Assembly: GCA_049679965.1 (NCBI GenBank)
Contig: JBAUGX010000216.1
Span: 1-33,358, forward strand
Length of the DNA: 33,358 nucleotides
Direction of reading: 5' to 3'
Origin: 2-12-FULL-65-11 sp049679965
GTDB taxonomy: Bacteria; Acidobacteriota; Vicinamibacteria; Vicinamibacterales; CAVVIG01
Position numbers and translations under genes: made by a program. Each line of letters starts with the position of its first letter. The stretch's first letter is position 1. A model generated the notes under the pieces. That model made no database searches and was not told the origin of the DNA. It saw nothing but the letters and a program-made list of their open reading frames with translations. Below, piece by piece: positions 1-8,620 of this stretch.

Positions 1-1323
1 GGACAGGGACGGCAGGGCGGCGGTGGTGGTGGCGGCGGACGTGGCGGCGGGCCGCAGCTGCCCCCGGCTCCGACCCCGGTCGCCCCGCCACCGGCGGCGC
101 CCTACAAGGCCGGCATTCCCGAGCGCACGGCTCAGGACACGGCGATCACCAACGTCCGCATCGTCGTCGGCAACGGCCAGGTGATCGAGAACGGCCACAT
201 CATCATGCGCAGCGGCCGCATCGCGGTCGTGGCGCCCGGCGCGCCGGCCTCGACGCAGGGGCTGCGCGTGATTAACGCGCAGGGGATGAGCGCGATGGCC
301 GGGTTCATCGACGGCCACAAGCACGTGACCAACGGCCCATCGTCCGAAGCTCAGATGCGGTCGCTGCTCGAGGCGGGCTACACGACGATCCTGGCCGGCG
401 GCGGCTCTGCGATGGACAACCTCACCCTGAGCGCCAACGTCGAGAGCGGCATGATCAACGGGCCGCGCATCATCCCATCGGGCCCCGCCGGCACGAACCA
501 GGCCGCGCAGCAGGCCGCCGCAGCGGTGATGGCGCTGGCGATGCAAAACGTCCGGCACACGGGCGAGATCAACATCACGCCCGAGCCGTTCCCGCCGCAG
601 GCGCAGGTCGAGACGCTCAAAGCAATCGTCAACGCGGCGCGCATGAACAACGTGCAGGTCAACGTGCATGCCGTGAGCTCCATCGCGATGGAAACCGCGA
701 TTGACGTGGGCGTTCGCCGCCTGGTCCATCTCCCCAACAAGGACTTCACGACGTTTGAGCAGGCCCAGAAGGTGGCCGAGACCGGCTCGATCGTAGCCGG
801 CCTGATCGCCTTCGGCGCGCCGACGATCGAGCGCGACTCGCCGCTTCCGCCCGGCTGCCCCCTGCCCTGTCAGGGATCGGTGTTCTTCCCGCTGGACAAC
901 CAGCCGCGCTTTCGCGACGGCCGGGTGTGGCCCGAACCGATCGTCGGCGCGAACCGCGACGCGCAGGGCCGCGCCACGGGCACGGAGCTCGGCTACACGC
1001 TGATCAACGCGCGCCGAATCTGGGACGCCGATCCGGAGCACCGGACGATTTCGTTCTCCACCGATCAGAACTTCGCGGATCTCGTCGTGCTCGAGCACGA
1101 GCTGAAGTCGTTCAGCATCATCTTCTCGATGGCCGACATCCACCGGATCATCGGGCCGAACTCGGCGCGCTACGTCGGCATGGAGGCGCAGGTTGGGACG
1201 CTCGAGCGCGGCAAGTTCGCCGACCTCATCCTGCTGTCTGGGAACCCGACGGAAAGCATTTACGGAATGCTCACGACCAAGGTGGTCTTCAAAGAAGGCC
1301 GCATGGTCATTGACAAGCGGTAA
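1..1323 (+). CDS. Secreted amidohydrolase family protein, 5' truncated by window edge
   Basis: The frame is open from base 1, so the start and any signal peptide lie outside the window. The visible part begins in a Gly-rich, then Pro/Ala-rich linker (about residues 1-36) followed by the amidohydrolase composite domain. The first metal-binding motif is in GFIDGHKH (H-x-H). Later candidate ligands are His in VNVHAV, His in RLVHLP and Asp in STDQ, followed by the C-terminal block with GTLERGKFADLILL typical of imidazolonepropionase/prolidase-like enzymes. Such enzymes hydrolyse amide or related C-N bonds with one or two metal ions; the substrate here is unknown. It closely resembles the next gene over its whole length, so the two look like a tandem duplication. 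The next ORF follows after about 12 nt, consistent with an operon. Confidence 0.85.
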   Translation, partial: GQGRQGGGGGGGGRGGGPQLPPAPTPVAPPPAAPYKAGIPERTAQDTAITNVRIVVGNGQVIENGHIIMRSGRIAVVAPGAPASTQGLRVINAQGMSAMAGFIDGHKHVTNGPSSEAQMRSLLEAGYTTILAGGGSAMDNLTLSANVESGMINGPRIIPSGPAGTNQAAQQAAAAVMALAMQNVRHTGEINITPEPFPPQAQVETLKAIVNAARMNNVQVNVHAVSSIAMETAIDVGVRRLVHLPNKDFTTFEQAQKVAETGSIVAGLIAFGAPTIERDSPLPPGCPLPCQGSVFFPLDNQPRFRDGRVWPEPIVGANRDAQGRATGTELGYTLINARRIWDADPEHRTISFSTDQNFADLVVLEHELKSFSIIFSMADIHRIIGPNSARYVGMEAQVGTLERGKFADLILLSGNPTESIYGMLTTKVVFKEGRMVIDKR

Positions 1324-1335
1324 GCGGAGGACGTG

Positions 1336-2814
1336 ATGAAGGTTCAGATGAAAAATATTATTGCGGTGGCTCTTGTCGCAGGGCTCGCCGTTGGCGCGGG
1401 TCTGTCGGCGCAGCAGGGCGGCGGTGCTCCCGCTCCGCAGGGCGGAGCCCAGGGACAAGGCGGTCGTGGCGGTGGTGGTGGCGGCCAGCGCGGGCCGCAG
1501 CAGCCGCCGGGTCCGCCGCTGATTCCAGCGACGCCGTACAAGCCGGGCATCCCGGAAAAGACCGCGCAGGACACCGCAATCACCAACGTCCGCATCGTCG
1601 TCGGCAACGGACAGGTGATCGAGAACGGCCATATCATCATTCGCGCCGGCAAGATCGCGACCGTGGCGGCGGGTGCCCCCGCGAGCACGCAGGGGCTGCG
1701 TGTGTTCAACGCGCAGGGGTTGAGCGCGATGCCCGGCTTCATCGACGGGCACAAACACCTGAACGACGGCCCGCAGGCCGAAGCGTATGGCCGGTCGCTC
1801 CTCGAAGCCGGCTACACGACCATCCTGGTCAGCGGCGCAGCGGCAGGCACGACGGCGCTGGCCAAGCGCTACGAGTCCGGCGAACTGAACGGACCGCGCA
1901 TCATTCCGTCTGGCGCCGTCAGCGTGAACATGACGCCTGACGAGGCGCGCGCGGCCATCCGCGCGATGGCGGAAGCGGGCGTGAAGAACACGGGCGAGAT
2001 TGGCGTCACGCCTGAGCCGGCGCCACCCATGAACGAAATCGAGACGCTCAAGGCGATCGTGGACGAGGCCAAGAAGGTCGGCGTGCAGGTCAACGTGCAC
2101 GCGGTCAGCAGCCCGGCCATGGTGGCCGCCATCGACGCCGGCGTCACCCGGCTCGTGCACCTGCCGAACAAGGACTGGACGAGCTACGAGCAGGCGGCCC
2201 GCGTTGCCGCCACCGGGTCGATTGTCGCGGGCCTGATCGCGTTCGGCGCGCCGAATATCGATCGCGATTCGCCGCCGCCGGCCGGGTGTCCGAACCCGTG
2301 CGGCGGAGCGGTCGTCTGGCCGCGCGACAACACGACCAAGTTCCGCAACGGGCAGCCGTGGCCGGAAACAATCACAGGCGCCAATCGCGATGCCAAAGGA
2401 CGGGCCACCGGCACCGAGGCGGCCTACGAGATCCTCAACGCCCGTCGCATCTGGGACGCCGACCCGAACCACGGGACGATCTCGTACTCGACCGACCAGA
2501 ACTTCGCGGATCTCGTGGTGCTCGAGCATGAACTCAAGTCGTTCAGCATCGTCTTCTCGATGTCGGACATCCACCGGATCATGGGACCGAATTCGGCGAA
2601 GTTCGTGGGGATGGAGAATCAGATCGGCACGCTCGAGCCGAACAAGTTCGCCGACATCATCCTGCTCTCCGGCAATCCGACGCAGAACATCTACGAGTTG
2701 CTGACCACGAAGGTCGTCTTCAAGGAGGGCCGGCTGGTCATCGACAGTCGTCCGGAAACCGCGCCGGCGGCACCTGCGAGAGGGGCAGCGCCAGCGGCCG
2801 GACGCGGACGGTAA
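1336..2814 (+). CDS. Secreted amidohydrolase (imidazolonepropionase-like), tandem paralogue
   Basis: The protein has 492 residues. It starts with a signal peptide (Lys near the N-terminus, a hydrophobic run, then a cleavage-like LSAQQ), followed by a Gly/Gln/Pro-rich low-complexity linker (about residues 27-60) and the amidohydrolase domain. Metal-site motifs are GFIDGHKH, VNVHAV, RLVHLP and STDQ; the C-terminal composite domain contains NKFADIILL. I chose ATG 1336 because GGAGG (1326-1330) lies 5 nt upstream; an in-frame GTG at 1333 would be only 2 nt from it. A short Ala/Pro/Gly tail ends the protein. It is probably periplasmic or secreted and metal-dependent. Substrate cannot be told: candidates in this superfamily include N-acyl amino acids, dipeptides and cyclic amides. 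Confidence 0.88.
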   Translation: MKVQMKNIIAVALVAGLAVGAGLSAQQGGGAPAPQGGAQGQGGRGGGGGGQRGPQQPPGPPLIPATPYKPGIPEKTAQDTAITNVRIVVGNGQVIENGHIIIRAGKIATVAAGAPASTQGLRVFNAQGLSAMPGFIDGHKHLNDGPQAEAYGRSLLEAGYTTILVSGAAAGTTALAKRYESGELNGPRIIPSGAVSVNMTPDEARAAIRAMAEAGVKNTGEIGVTPEPAPPMNEIETLKAIVDEAKKVGVQVNVHAVSSPAMVAAIDAGVTRLVHLPNKDWTSYEQAARVAATGSIVAGLIAFGAPNIDRDSPPPAGCPNPCGGAVVWPRDNTTKFRNGQPWPETITGANRDAKGRATGTEAAYEILNARRIWDADPNHGTISYSTDQNFADLVVLEHELKSFSIVFSMSDIHRIMGPNSAKFVGMENQIGTLEPNKFADIILLSGNPTQNIYELLTTKVVFKEGRLVIDSRPETAPAAPARGAAPAAGRGR

Positions 2815-2832
2815 GCGAACGGATTTGCGGAT

Positions 2833-2861
2833 GCAGCGTCCTCACATAACGAGGGCGCTGC
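2833..2861. terminator. Hairpin between convergent genes, probable bidirectional terminator
   Basis: An 11-bp stem (GCAGCGTCCTC paired with GAGGGCGCTGC, one T-G wobble) closes a 7-nt loop ACATAAC. It sits in the 52-nt gap between the converging amidohydrolase and small secreted protein genes. There is no clear T-tract on either side. Confidence 0.6.
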
Positions 2862-2866
2862 GCCCG

Positions 2867-3343
2867 TCACTCGAATCGCTTGATCCGGACCGGCACGCCG
2901 CGGCGGAACTCCCGCGACTCGCTGTAGAAGCCGGCTGATGTCAGCCGAATCGTCACCTCGGCGTCGGTCCGATTCTCCCAGTACCAGCCGTGGATGCCAG
3001 AGAAGGGCGCAAGGTAACTGGCGTGCCCCCGGTCGCGATCGTCCTGCTTGTCGAACGTTTCGGCGAACCCGCGCGGGGCATTGTCGGGTTCGCTGTGCAT
3101 CTCGTAATGCACGCGTGCCGTGGACGTCCAGCTGTACAGCAGGGCCGCTCCCTTCTCGAGCCGGTACTTGTATTCCATGCCTTCGCGCGGTGCGAGTGTG
3201 ATGTCAATCGACTCCATCTTGTACCCCGCCCGGTGAAGGGCAATGGCACCGGGCGTGGGGGGCGGGGTCTGCGCCGCCTGCTGGGCCTGTGGAGATCCGG
3301 CAACCAGACCAAGAAGGACGGCGGCGCCTGCGATGACTCTCAT
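2867..3343 (-). CDS. Small secreted protein of unknown function, in TonB-receptor operon
   Basis: The protein has 158 residues with an N-terminal signal peptide (about residues 1-20, ending AQQAAQ) and a Pro-rich spacer. The mature part is a compact domain with many aromatics: YSWTSTARVHYEMH, then FSGIHGWYWENRTD, then an ITVRL-like strand, which suggests a beta-sandwich. I remember similar proteins as conserved hypotheticals but cannot name a family with certainty. The start ATG has GAGG 8 nt upstream. It is the last gene after the PepSY protein and the TonB-dependent receptor, only 27 nt from the receptor stop, so it is probably co-transcribed and may work in the periplasm on the same substrate. 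That role is inferred from position only. Confidence 0.7.
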   Translation of the reverse strand: MRVIAGAAVLLGLVAGSPQAQQAAQTPPPTPGAIALHRAGYKMESIDITLAPREGMEYKYRLEKGAALLYSWTSTARVHYEMHSEPDNAPRGFAETFDKQDDRDRGHASYLAPFSGIHGWYWENRTDAEVTIRLTSAGFYSESREFRRGVPVRIKRFE

Positions 3344-3370
3344 GATCCGATCCTCATGAATGACGGGTGC

Positions 3371-5617
3371 TCAGTAGGAAAAGCTGTACGACATGTGGAA
3401 CGTCCGCGGGGTCCCGAGATTGTGAAACAGATACGGATTGCCGCCGACATCCGTGAAGCCACGCCCGTGTGCCGTCGTGTAGGTCTTGTCCAGCAGGTTC
3501 TCGAATCGAAAGTTCAACCGATGCTGTCGGCGCGCGTCGAGGAACACCCGTGTGCCGAGATTCACGACGGCGTACTTGCCGCTCGGCACGTTGCCGAACC
3601 CGGACACCGTGTCGAAGGTTTCTCCGACCCAGTTGACCGCCAGCGTGGCGCCGAACGGCACCATGGCCGGGTGCAGGTCCACCGACGACTCCACCTGATT
3701 CGAAGGCAAGCCGGGGATGGCGGAGTAGCCGCCGGCAATCTGGTTCCCCAGCTCCGATGTGGTGTAGGTATAGCCGAGAGAACCGGAAACAGCAGGTGTC
3801 AGCGAGGCCGATCCCACAAACGAGACACCCTTCACTCTGACGGCGTCAGTCGTATTGGCCGTGACCGTATTGCCGCTTCCCGTCCCGTCGTCGACGTCGA
3901 GGATGAGGTCCTTGACCTCGCGGTAGAAGGTGATGACTTCGAGATCCACGATCGTCTCTCCGCCCTGGACCCGGGTACCGACCGATGCGTTGAAGTTCGT
4001 GCTCGACTCCGGCTTCAGGTTCGGATTGCCGGCACAGCAGGAAGGGTCGATCGCGAAGAGCTCGTAGGCATCGGGATAGCGGAAGGCCGTGCCGACGCCG
4101 GCGCGGGCGAAGAGCCAGCTGGCAAAATCATAGCGCCCGCTCAAGCTCCACACCGCCTTGCCTTCAGAGTTGGTCGGGGCGTTGTAACGGACGCCGGCTG
4201 AGACCGTGGCGTTGCGCAGCAGATCCCGGGTGGTGCGAACCTGGCCGAAGATCGCGTGCACGGTTTCCGTGTTCGGTGCGATGAGGAGCACCACGTCTTC
4301 GCCCTTGTAGTTCTGAAAATCGTAGCCCGCGAAATATTCAAACCCGCGAGTGGGCGTCAGCTTCGCGAGGAGGTTCGCGCCATAGTCGCTGAAGCCCCAG
4401 TACTCCCGTGCGCTGATGAGATCGATGGTGCCGGGCGAGCCGACGACGTTGTTCGTCTGGCTGTAGAAAGAGTCCCAGGCGTGGTAGTACCCCTTGAAGA
4501 AGAGCTCCACCATGGGCTGCGGCTGGAAATCGAGCTTCATGCTGGCAATGTGCTCGCCGCGCTCGTTGAACCGCGTGGCCGTGGCCGTGGGTCGCAGCAG
4601 GTCGAGGCTGACATCACTGAACTGATATGACGTGCTGAACCGCAGCGCCGGCGTGAAATCGTAGGCGTACTTGCCGCCGAACGTCACCACGTCGTAGCTG
4701 CGCCGGCGATCGGTGGCGCTCGGCTGCAGATCGGCGGTCGGGAACAACTGGAAGCCGTCAGCCTGATCGCTCGACCCGTAGACCACGAAGCGGTGTCCGG
4801 CGCGCGAATCGCGGCCGAGGACGCTGATGCTGCGTCCCCTGTTGGTGTTGAAACCGGTTTGCAGCTGCGCATTCGCGGCGTCGCTGAACCCCTTGGTGAC
4901 GATGTTGATCACGCCAGCTACAGCCTGCGTGCCGTAAAAGAGGCCCTGTCCGCCCTCGATCACTTCGATGCGTTCAACCATGTGGGCGGGCAGCGTGTCG
5001 AGCGGCGTGACGGTGTTGTAGAGGCGGTTGCTGATGCGTACGCCGTCCACGAGCCAGAGAATTTCGTTGCTGCGCGAGCCCTGGAGCGACGCGGTGACGT
5101 AGCCGAACGCGCCGGCCGTGGGCGACATGAAGAGACCCGGCACCAGCGCCTGCAGCGCCTGAGCCACGTCGTTGTAGCCGCCGTTCCGGATCTGCGCACT
5201 CGTAATGGTCTGCACGCGAGCCCCCGCGCGCTCGACCAACTGCGGCAACTCTTCCTCGAGCTTGGGCGCCACGACGGCCACCGTTTCGGCGACGCCGGCG
5301 ACCCGCAGCACGACGGCCAGCGGGGCGCTCGTCGCGCTCACGGTGACCATCTGCGTCCAGCGTTCGAACCCTGGCGCCTCGACCATCACATTGATCGTGC
5401 CTGGTGGTACGGCATCAAAGGAGAAGCTGCCGTCGGCGCCCGACCGAGTGGTTCTGGGCGTCGGCGCCGTGGAAGCGGTCAACGTCACGACCGCGCCGTT
5501 GACCGTGCCGCCCTGTGCATCCGCGATGCGCCCGCCGAAAGACGCGTCCTGAGCCAAGGCGGCGGCCGGACACACACAGATAAGTATCGCCACCCACAAC
5601 ATTCGACGCATCAGCAT
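3371..5617 (-). CDS. TonB-dependent outer-membrane receptor with carboxypeptidase-regulatory-like N-domain
   Basis: The protein has 748 residues. A signal peptide (about residues 1-22, ending ALAQ) is followed by an Ig-like carboxypeptidase regulatory domain (about 25-108), a plug domain (about 120-235, with LVDGVRISNRLYN, ERIEVIEGG and VAGVINIVTKG) and a 22-strand-type barrel ending in an aromatic residue (SYSFSY). It should import a ligand across the outer membrane using TonB energy, and the compact plug resembles the BtuB/siderophore-receptor group. An adjacent Cys pair occurs in DPSCCAGNP in an extracellular-loop-like position. ATG 5617 has GGAGG 8 nt upstream; a GTG at 5620 is also possible. 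The PepSY gene lies 110 nt upstream on the same strand, which fits iron or metal uptake. Substrate is not shown by the sequence. Confidence 0.88.
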   Translation of the reverse strand: MLMRRMLWVAILICVCPAAALAQDASFGGRIADAQGGTVNGAVVTLTASTAPTPRTTRSGADGSFSFDAVPPGTINVMVEAPGFERWTQMVTVSATSAPLAVVLRVAGVAETVAVVAPKLEEELPQLVERAGARVQTITSAQIRNGGYNDVAQALQALVPGLFMSPTAGAFGYVTASLQGSRSNEILWLVDGVRISNRLYNTVTPLDTLPAHMVERIEVIEGGQGLFYGTQAVAGVINIVTKGFSDAANAQLQTGFNTNRGRSISVLGRDSRAGHRFVVYGSSDQADGFQLFPTADLQPSATDRRRSYDVVTFGGKYAYDFTPALRFSTSYQFSDVSLDLLRPTATATRFNERGEHIASMKLDFQPQPMVELFFKGYYHAWDSFYSQTNNVVGSPGTIDLISAREYWGFSDYGANLLAKLTPTRGFEYFAGYDFQNYKGEDVVLLIAPNTETVHAIFGQVRTTRDLLRNATVSAGVRYNAPTNSEGKAVWSLSGRYDFASWLFARAGVGTAFRYPDAYELFAIDPSCCAGNPNLKPESSTNFNASVGTRVQGGETIVDLEVITFYREVKDLILDVDDGTGSGNTVTANTTDAVRVKGVSFVGSASLTPAVSGSLGYTYTTSELGNQIAGGYSAIPGLPSNQVESSVDLHPAMVPFGATLAVNWVGETFDTVSGFGNVPSGKYAVVNLGTRVFLDARRQHRLNFRFENLLDKTYTTAHGRGFTDVGGNPYLFHNLGTPRTFHMSYSFSY

Positions 5618-5625
5618 CACCTCTG

Positions 5626-5640
5626 CCTCCTTGAAGGAGG
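5626..5640 (-). promoter_or_regulatory. RBS-sequestering hairpin upstream of TonB receptor
   Basis: CCTCCTTGAAGGAGG is a perfect 7+1+7 palindrome. In the minus-strand mRNA the second arm is the receptor's Shine-Dalgarno sequence, and the first arm copies the anti-SD core CCTCCTT. Folding would hide the ribosome site, so translation may be regulated. Function is inferred. Confidence 0.55.
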
Positions 5641-5727
5641 TGGGATGCTAATCTCAAGAGGCCTTAGGAAAATCTGAAGAGTTCCTGAATTGTTTGTCAG
5701 GCGAGCGGCCGCAACGCATTCTTGGTG

Positions 5728-7176
5728 TCAGAGGGCGATTCGCCTGATTCCGCGCCACATCCGCCTGACGCCCAGAAAAAATCCGATGCTGCTGACGGCG
5801 AAGCCGCCAAGGCAGAGCGTGATGACGCCGATATCCCAGAGCGGCCGCCGGTAGTACCAAAACGAAAAATCCAGGCTGTGGAAGCCGTGGTAGAGCCAGC
5901 GCCCGAGGCGGTCGTAGCGGCGGAAGGTTCCCACGACTTGGTTCATCAGCGGATCGACGTACAGCCACGTACTGTCAGGATCGCCGAACTTGATCCTGAT
6001 CACCGGTAGCGCCGCGCCGCCATCCCGCTGGTAGTAATACGAGTCGTAGGTCGAGAGGACGTCCCACCCCAGGATCGACACGTCGGGAACCGCGTTCTTC
6101 ACCCGACTGAGGAGCGACTCGGCGCTCGAGGGCTCGCGACCGGTCTGCATCGTATCGGCCGCAACGAGCAGTCGCCCCGATTTCCAATCGCCCCGCACGA
6201 CGTAGTACGGCTCGTCTTGGATCCACGTGTACTCCACCTCCTTGATGGCGGCTCCCGCCATCACTGGCCTCCATGCCTCGGCGTCGAGGGGCGGAAAGCG
6301 CGATAGATCACGCGCGCGGCCGAACGCCCCGCGGAAATCGAGATCGGGACCTTTCGACGGCCACGCCCATGGATCCATCGAGAGGAGTCCGCTCAAAACC
6401 CACGTCAGCGTGACGACGCCGAAGACGAGCCCACCAAGGTGATGCCACCGCATCCAGCCGGCGTAGGGGATGTGCGGCGTGGATGGCCTCCACTGCAGGA
6501 TCCCGACGACCACGCCCAGCACCGCGAAGATCGAACCAAGCGCTGACAGCCAGATGACCGTCTGCTGCCACAGGCGGCCGTTGACGCGAAGGGGCGCGAA
6601 GTAGAGCCAATGGGGAATCGCTGCCACCCACGCGAGCGCCCGACTGCCGCGCGTGGTCATGACGGCGACCTCGCCGCTTTGCTCGGACACGTACAACTCG
6701 GTGCGCGCCCCGTCGTCCACGGCGATCTTGTGCAGCGGCATTTGACGCGCCTGGGCGATGGTCCACTGGTCGGGCCCCGACAGCTCGCCCACGTAGCGCA
6801 GCGTGTCTGCCGGCAGATTCGTGAATCGGCTGGCGATGGTTAGCGCGCCGCCGCGTCCAACTTCGCCAAGACGCTCGCCGGTGTCAGCGAAGATCGTGGC
6901 CTGACCGACGCGGTACGCCGGCCGGTCCATGACGGTCAGGAGCGTGGTGCGGTCGCCTCCGCCGCTGGCCTGTTGCGCGAGGTCGGCGGGCATGACCCGC
7001 ACGCGTGCGAGGTCGAGCGGGGCAAGACGCATCAGGCGGAGCTCGGGCGTCAACCGCGGCATGCCACCCGCGTAGATCATCGTGATACCCGACGCAAACC
7101 ACAGCATGAACAGCAGGCTCAAGGGCAGGCCGAGATAGCGATGCGTGAGGATCAGCGCCTTGCGAAGCCGCTTCAT
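5728..7176 (-). CDS. PepSY-associated transmembrane protein (putative iron/flavin reductase type)
   Basis: The protein has 482 residues with about four membrane segments: about 9-36 (LTHRYLGLPLSLLFMLW), two in the middle (around WLSALGSIFAVLGVVVG and HHLGGLVFGVVTLTWVLSG) and one near the C-terminus (GVITLCLGGFAVSSIGFFLG). Large periplasmic loops carry PepSY-like sequence (VEYTWIQDEPYYVVRGDW and similar). His residues in or near the membrane (HRYLG, HW, HH, HGFH) could bind heme, as proposed for PepSY_TM proteins linked to siderophore receptors. The frame continues 61 codons upstream, but that extension is unlike a membrane protein and overlaps the divergent ferredoxin gene, so ATG 7176 was chosen, with GGAAGG about 10 nt upstream. 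It is probably the first gene of an operon with the TonB-dependent receptor. Confidence 0.82.
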   Translation of the reverse strand: MKRLRKALILTHRYLGLPLSLLFMLWFASGITMIYAGGMPRLTPELRLMRLAPLDLARVRVMPADLAQQASGGGDRTTLLTVMDRPAYRVGQATIFADTGERLGEVGRGGALTIASRFTNLPADTLRYVGELSGPDQWTIAQARQMPLHKIAVDDGARTELYVSEQSGEVAVMTTRGSRALAWVAAIPHWLYFAPLRVNGRLWQQTVIWLSALGSIFAVLGVVVGILQWRPSTPHIPYAGWMRWHHLGGLVFGVVTLTWVLSGLLSMDPWAWPSKGPDLDFRGAFGRARDLSRFPPLDAEAWRPVMAGAAIKEVEYTWIQDEPYYVVRGDWKSGRLLVAADTMQTGREPSSAESLLSRVKNAVPDVSILGWDVLSTYDSYYYQRDGGAALPVIRIKFGDPDSTWLYVDPLMNQVVGTFRRYDRLGRWLYHGFHSLDFSFWYYRRPLWDIGVITLCLGGFAVSSIGFFLGVRRMWRGIRRIAL

Positions 7177-7211
7177 GATCCGTGCGCCTTCCGCGCCGGC
7201 GCACCGTGAAG

Positions 7212-7217
7212 TATCAT
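7212..7217 (+). promoter_or_regulatory. -10-like hexamer TATCAT before ferredoxin gene
   Basis: TATCAT ends 10 nt before the preferred GTG start and there is no SD between them. It also overlaps an alternative in-frame ATG (7216), which argues against that ATG as the start. No clear -35 is visible. Confidence 0.35.
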
Positions 7218-7227
7218 GTCGTGGGCC

Positions 7228-7493
7228 GTGGCGTATATTATCTGCGAACCCTGCATCGGCACGAAGGATACCGCGTGCGTGGACGTCTGTCCTGTCGACT
7301 GCATCCATCCACGGAAGGACGAAGCCGATTACGCGGCGGCCGAAATGCTCTATATTCATCCCGACGAGTGCATCGACTGCGGGGCCTGCGTGCCGGCGTG
7401 TCCGGTCGAAGCCATCTTCACGCTCGACGAAACGCCGCAGAAGTGGGATGCCTTCATCGGCAAGAACCGGGACTATTACGAGGTTAAAGGTTC

Positions 7494-7503
<10 letters not shown>
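7228..7503 (+). CDS. Ferredoxin, 7Fe/8Fe type
   Basis: The protein has 91 residues in the [3Fe-4S]/[4Fe-4S] bacterial ferredoxin family and carries low-potential electrons in the cytoplasm. Cluster-binding motifs are CIGTKDTACVDVCPVDC (C-x7-C-x3-CP) and CIDCGACVPACP (C-x2-C-x2-C-x3-CP). I chose GTG 7228 because it gives MAYIICEPCIG, matching the usual family N-terminus; an in-frame ATG at 7216 would add four residues. Its last 10 nt overlap nuoB, so the two are probably translationally coupled. Context suggests that it feeds electrons into the NuoB/NuoI module, an inference. Confidence 0.9.
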
Positions 7504-8029
<526 letters not shown>

Positions 8030-8030
<1 letters not shown>

Positions 8031-8500
8031 TGCAGACCATCATCACGTTCTTCAAGACAATCTTCCTGGTCGACCTGTTGAAGGGTCTTTGGGTGACGCT
8101 GAAATACACGCCGCAGCCGGCGTTCACCTTCCAGTATCCGGCCGAGCGGCGGCCGACCGCGCCGCGCTTCCGGGGGGTGCTGCGGCTGCAGACCGAGCCG
8201 GGGACGGGGGCCCAGACCTGCATCGTGTGCGATCAGTGCGCCAAGGCGTGCCCTGACGACCTCATCGCGCTCGGCGGTCACCGAGAGCCCGGGCAGAAGA
8301 TCAAAATCCTCGACTACTTTGACTTTAATCTGTCGCGCTGCAGCTTCTGCGGTCTTTGCTCGGAAGTGTGTCCCACCAAACCCATTAAGGCCCTGATCAT
8401 GAGCGAGGACTACGAGCTTGGCAGCTACAGCCGGGACACGCAGATCCTTCGCGTGGACCAGATGTACGACGGGGTTTCGATCGAGCAATATACCCGCTAA
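8030..8500 (+). CDS. nuoI: NADH-quinone oxidoreductase subunit I (TYKY-like)
   Basis: The protein has 156 residues. It is the complex I peripheral subunit with two [4Fe-4S] clusters (N6a/N6b) that pass electrons to NuoB. The motifs are CIVCDQCAKACPDD and CSFCGLCSEVCPTKP, each C-x2-C-x2-C-x3-CP. The N-terminus has the amphipathic FFKTIFLVDLLKGLWVTLKY segment and the RFRGVLRL strand of the family. The ATG overlaps the nuoB stop by one base. The spacing within ferredoxin-nuoB-nuoI is that of one operon; about 120 nt separate it from the next gene. Confidence 0.93.
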
Positions 8501-8620
8501 CGGTCACTTTTCCCTTCCCGAAAACGGCGTACGGGTGCATTATCGTTCCCACGCGTCGCCCGGCGGTCTGGTTCTTGATGGGTGTCTCACCTGGATCTGA
8601 CCGCACTTTCCGGAGGGTTC

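Noticed and set aside
1420..1510. Gly-codon repeat of the second amidohydrolase as a microsatellite
   Set aside because: It is a coding Gly-rich linker that recurs in the first copy at the window start.
2990..4201. 403-codon open frame on the plus strand across the TonB receptor
   Set aside because: It lies opposite the receptor gene and has no recognisable motif; it is explained by GC-rich codon use on the other strand.
7177..7359. 61-codon N-terminal extension of the PepSY protein
   Set aside because: It runs through the divergent ferredoxin gene and has no signal-peptide or PepSY character.
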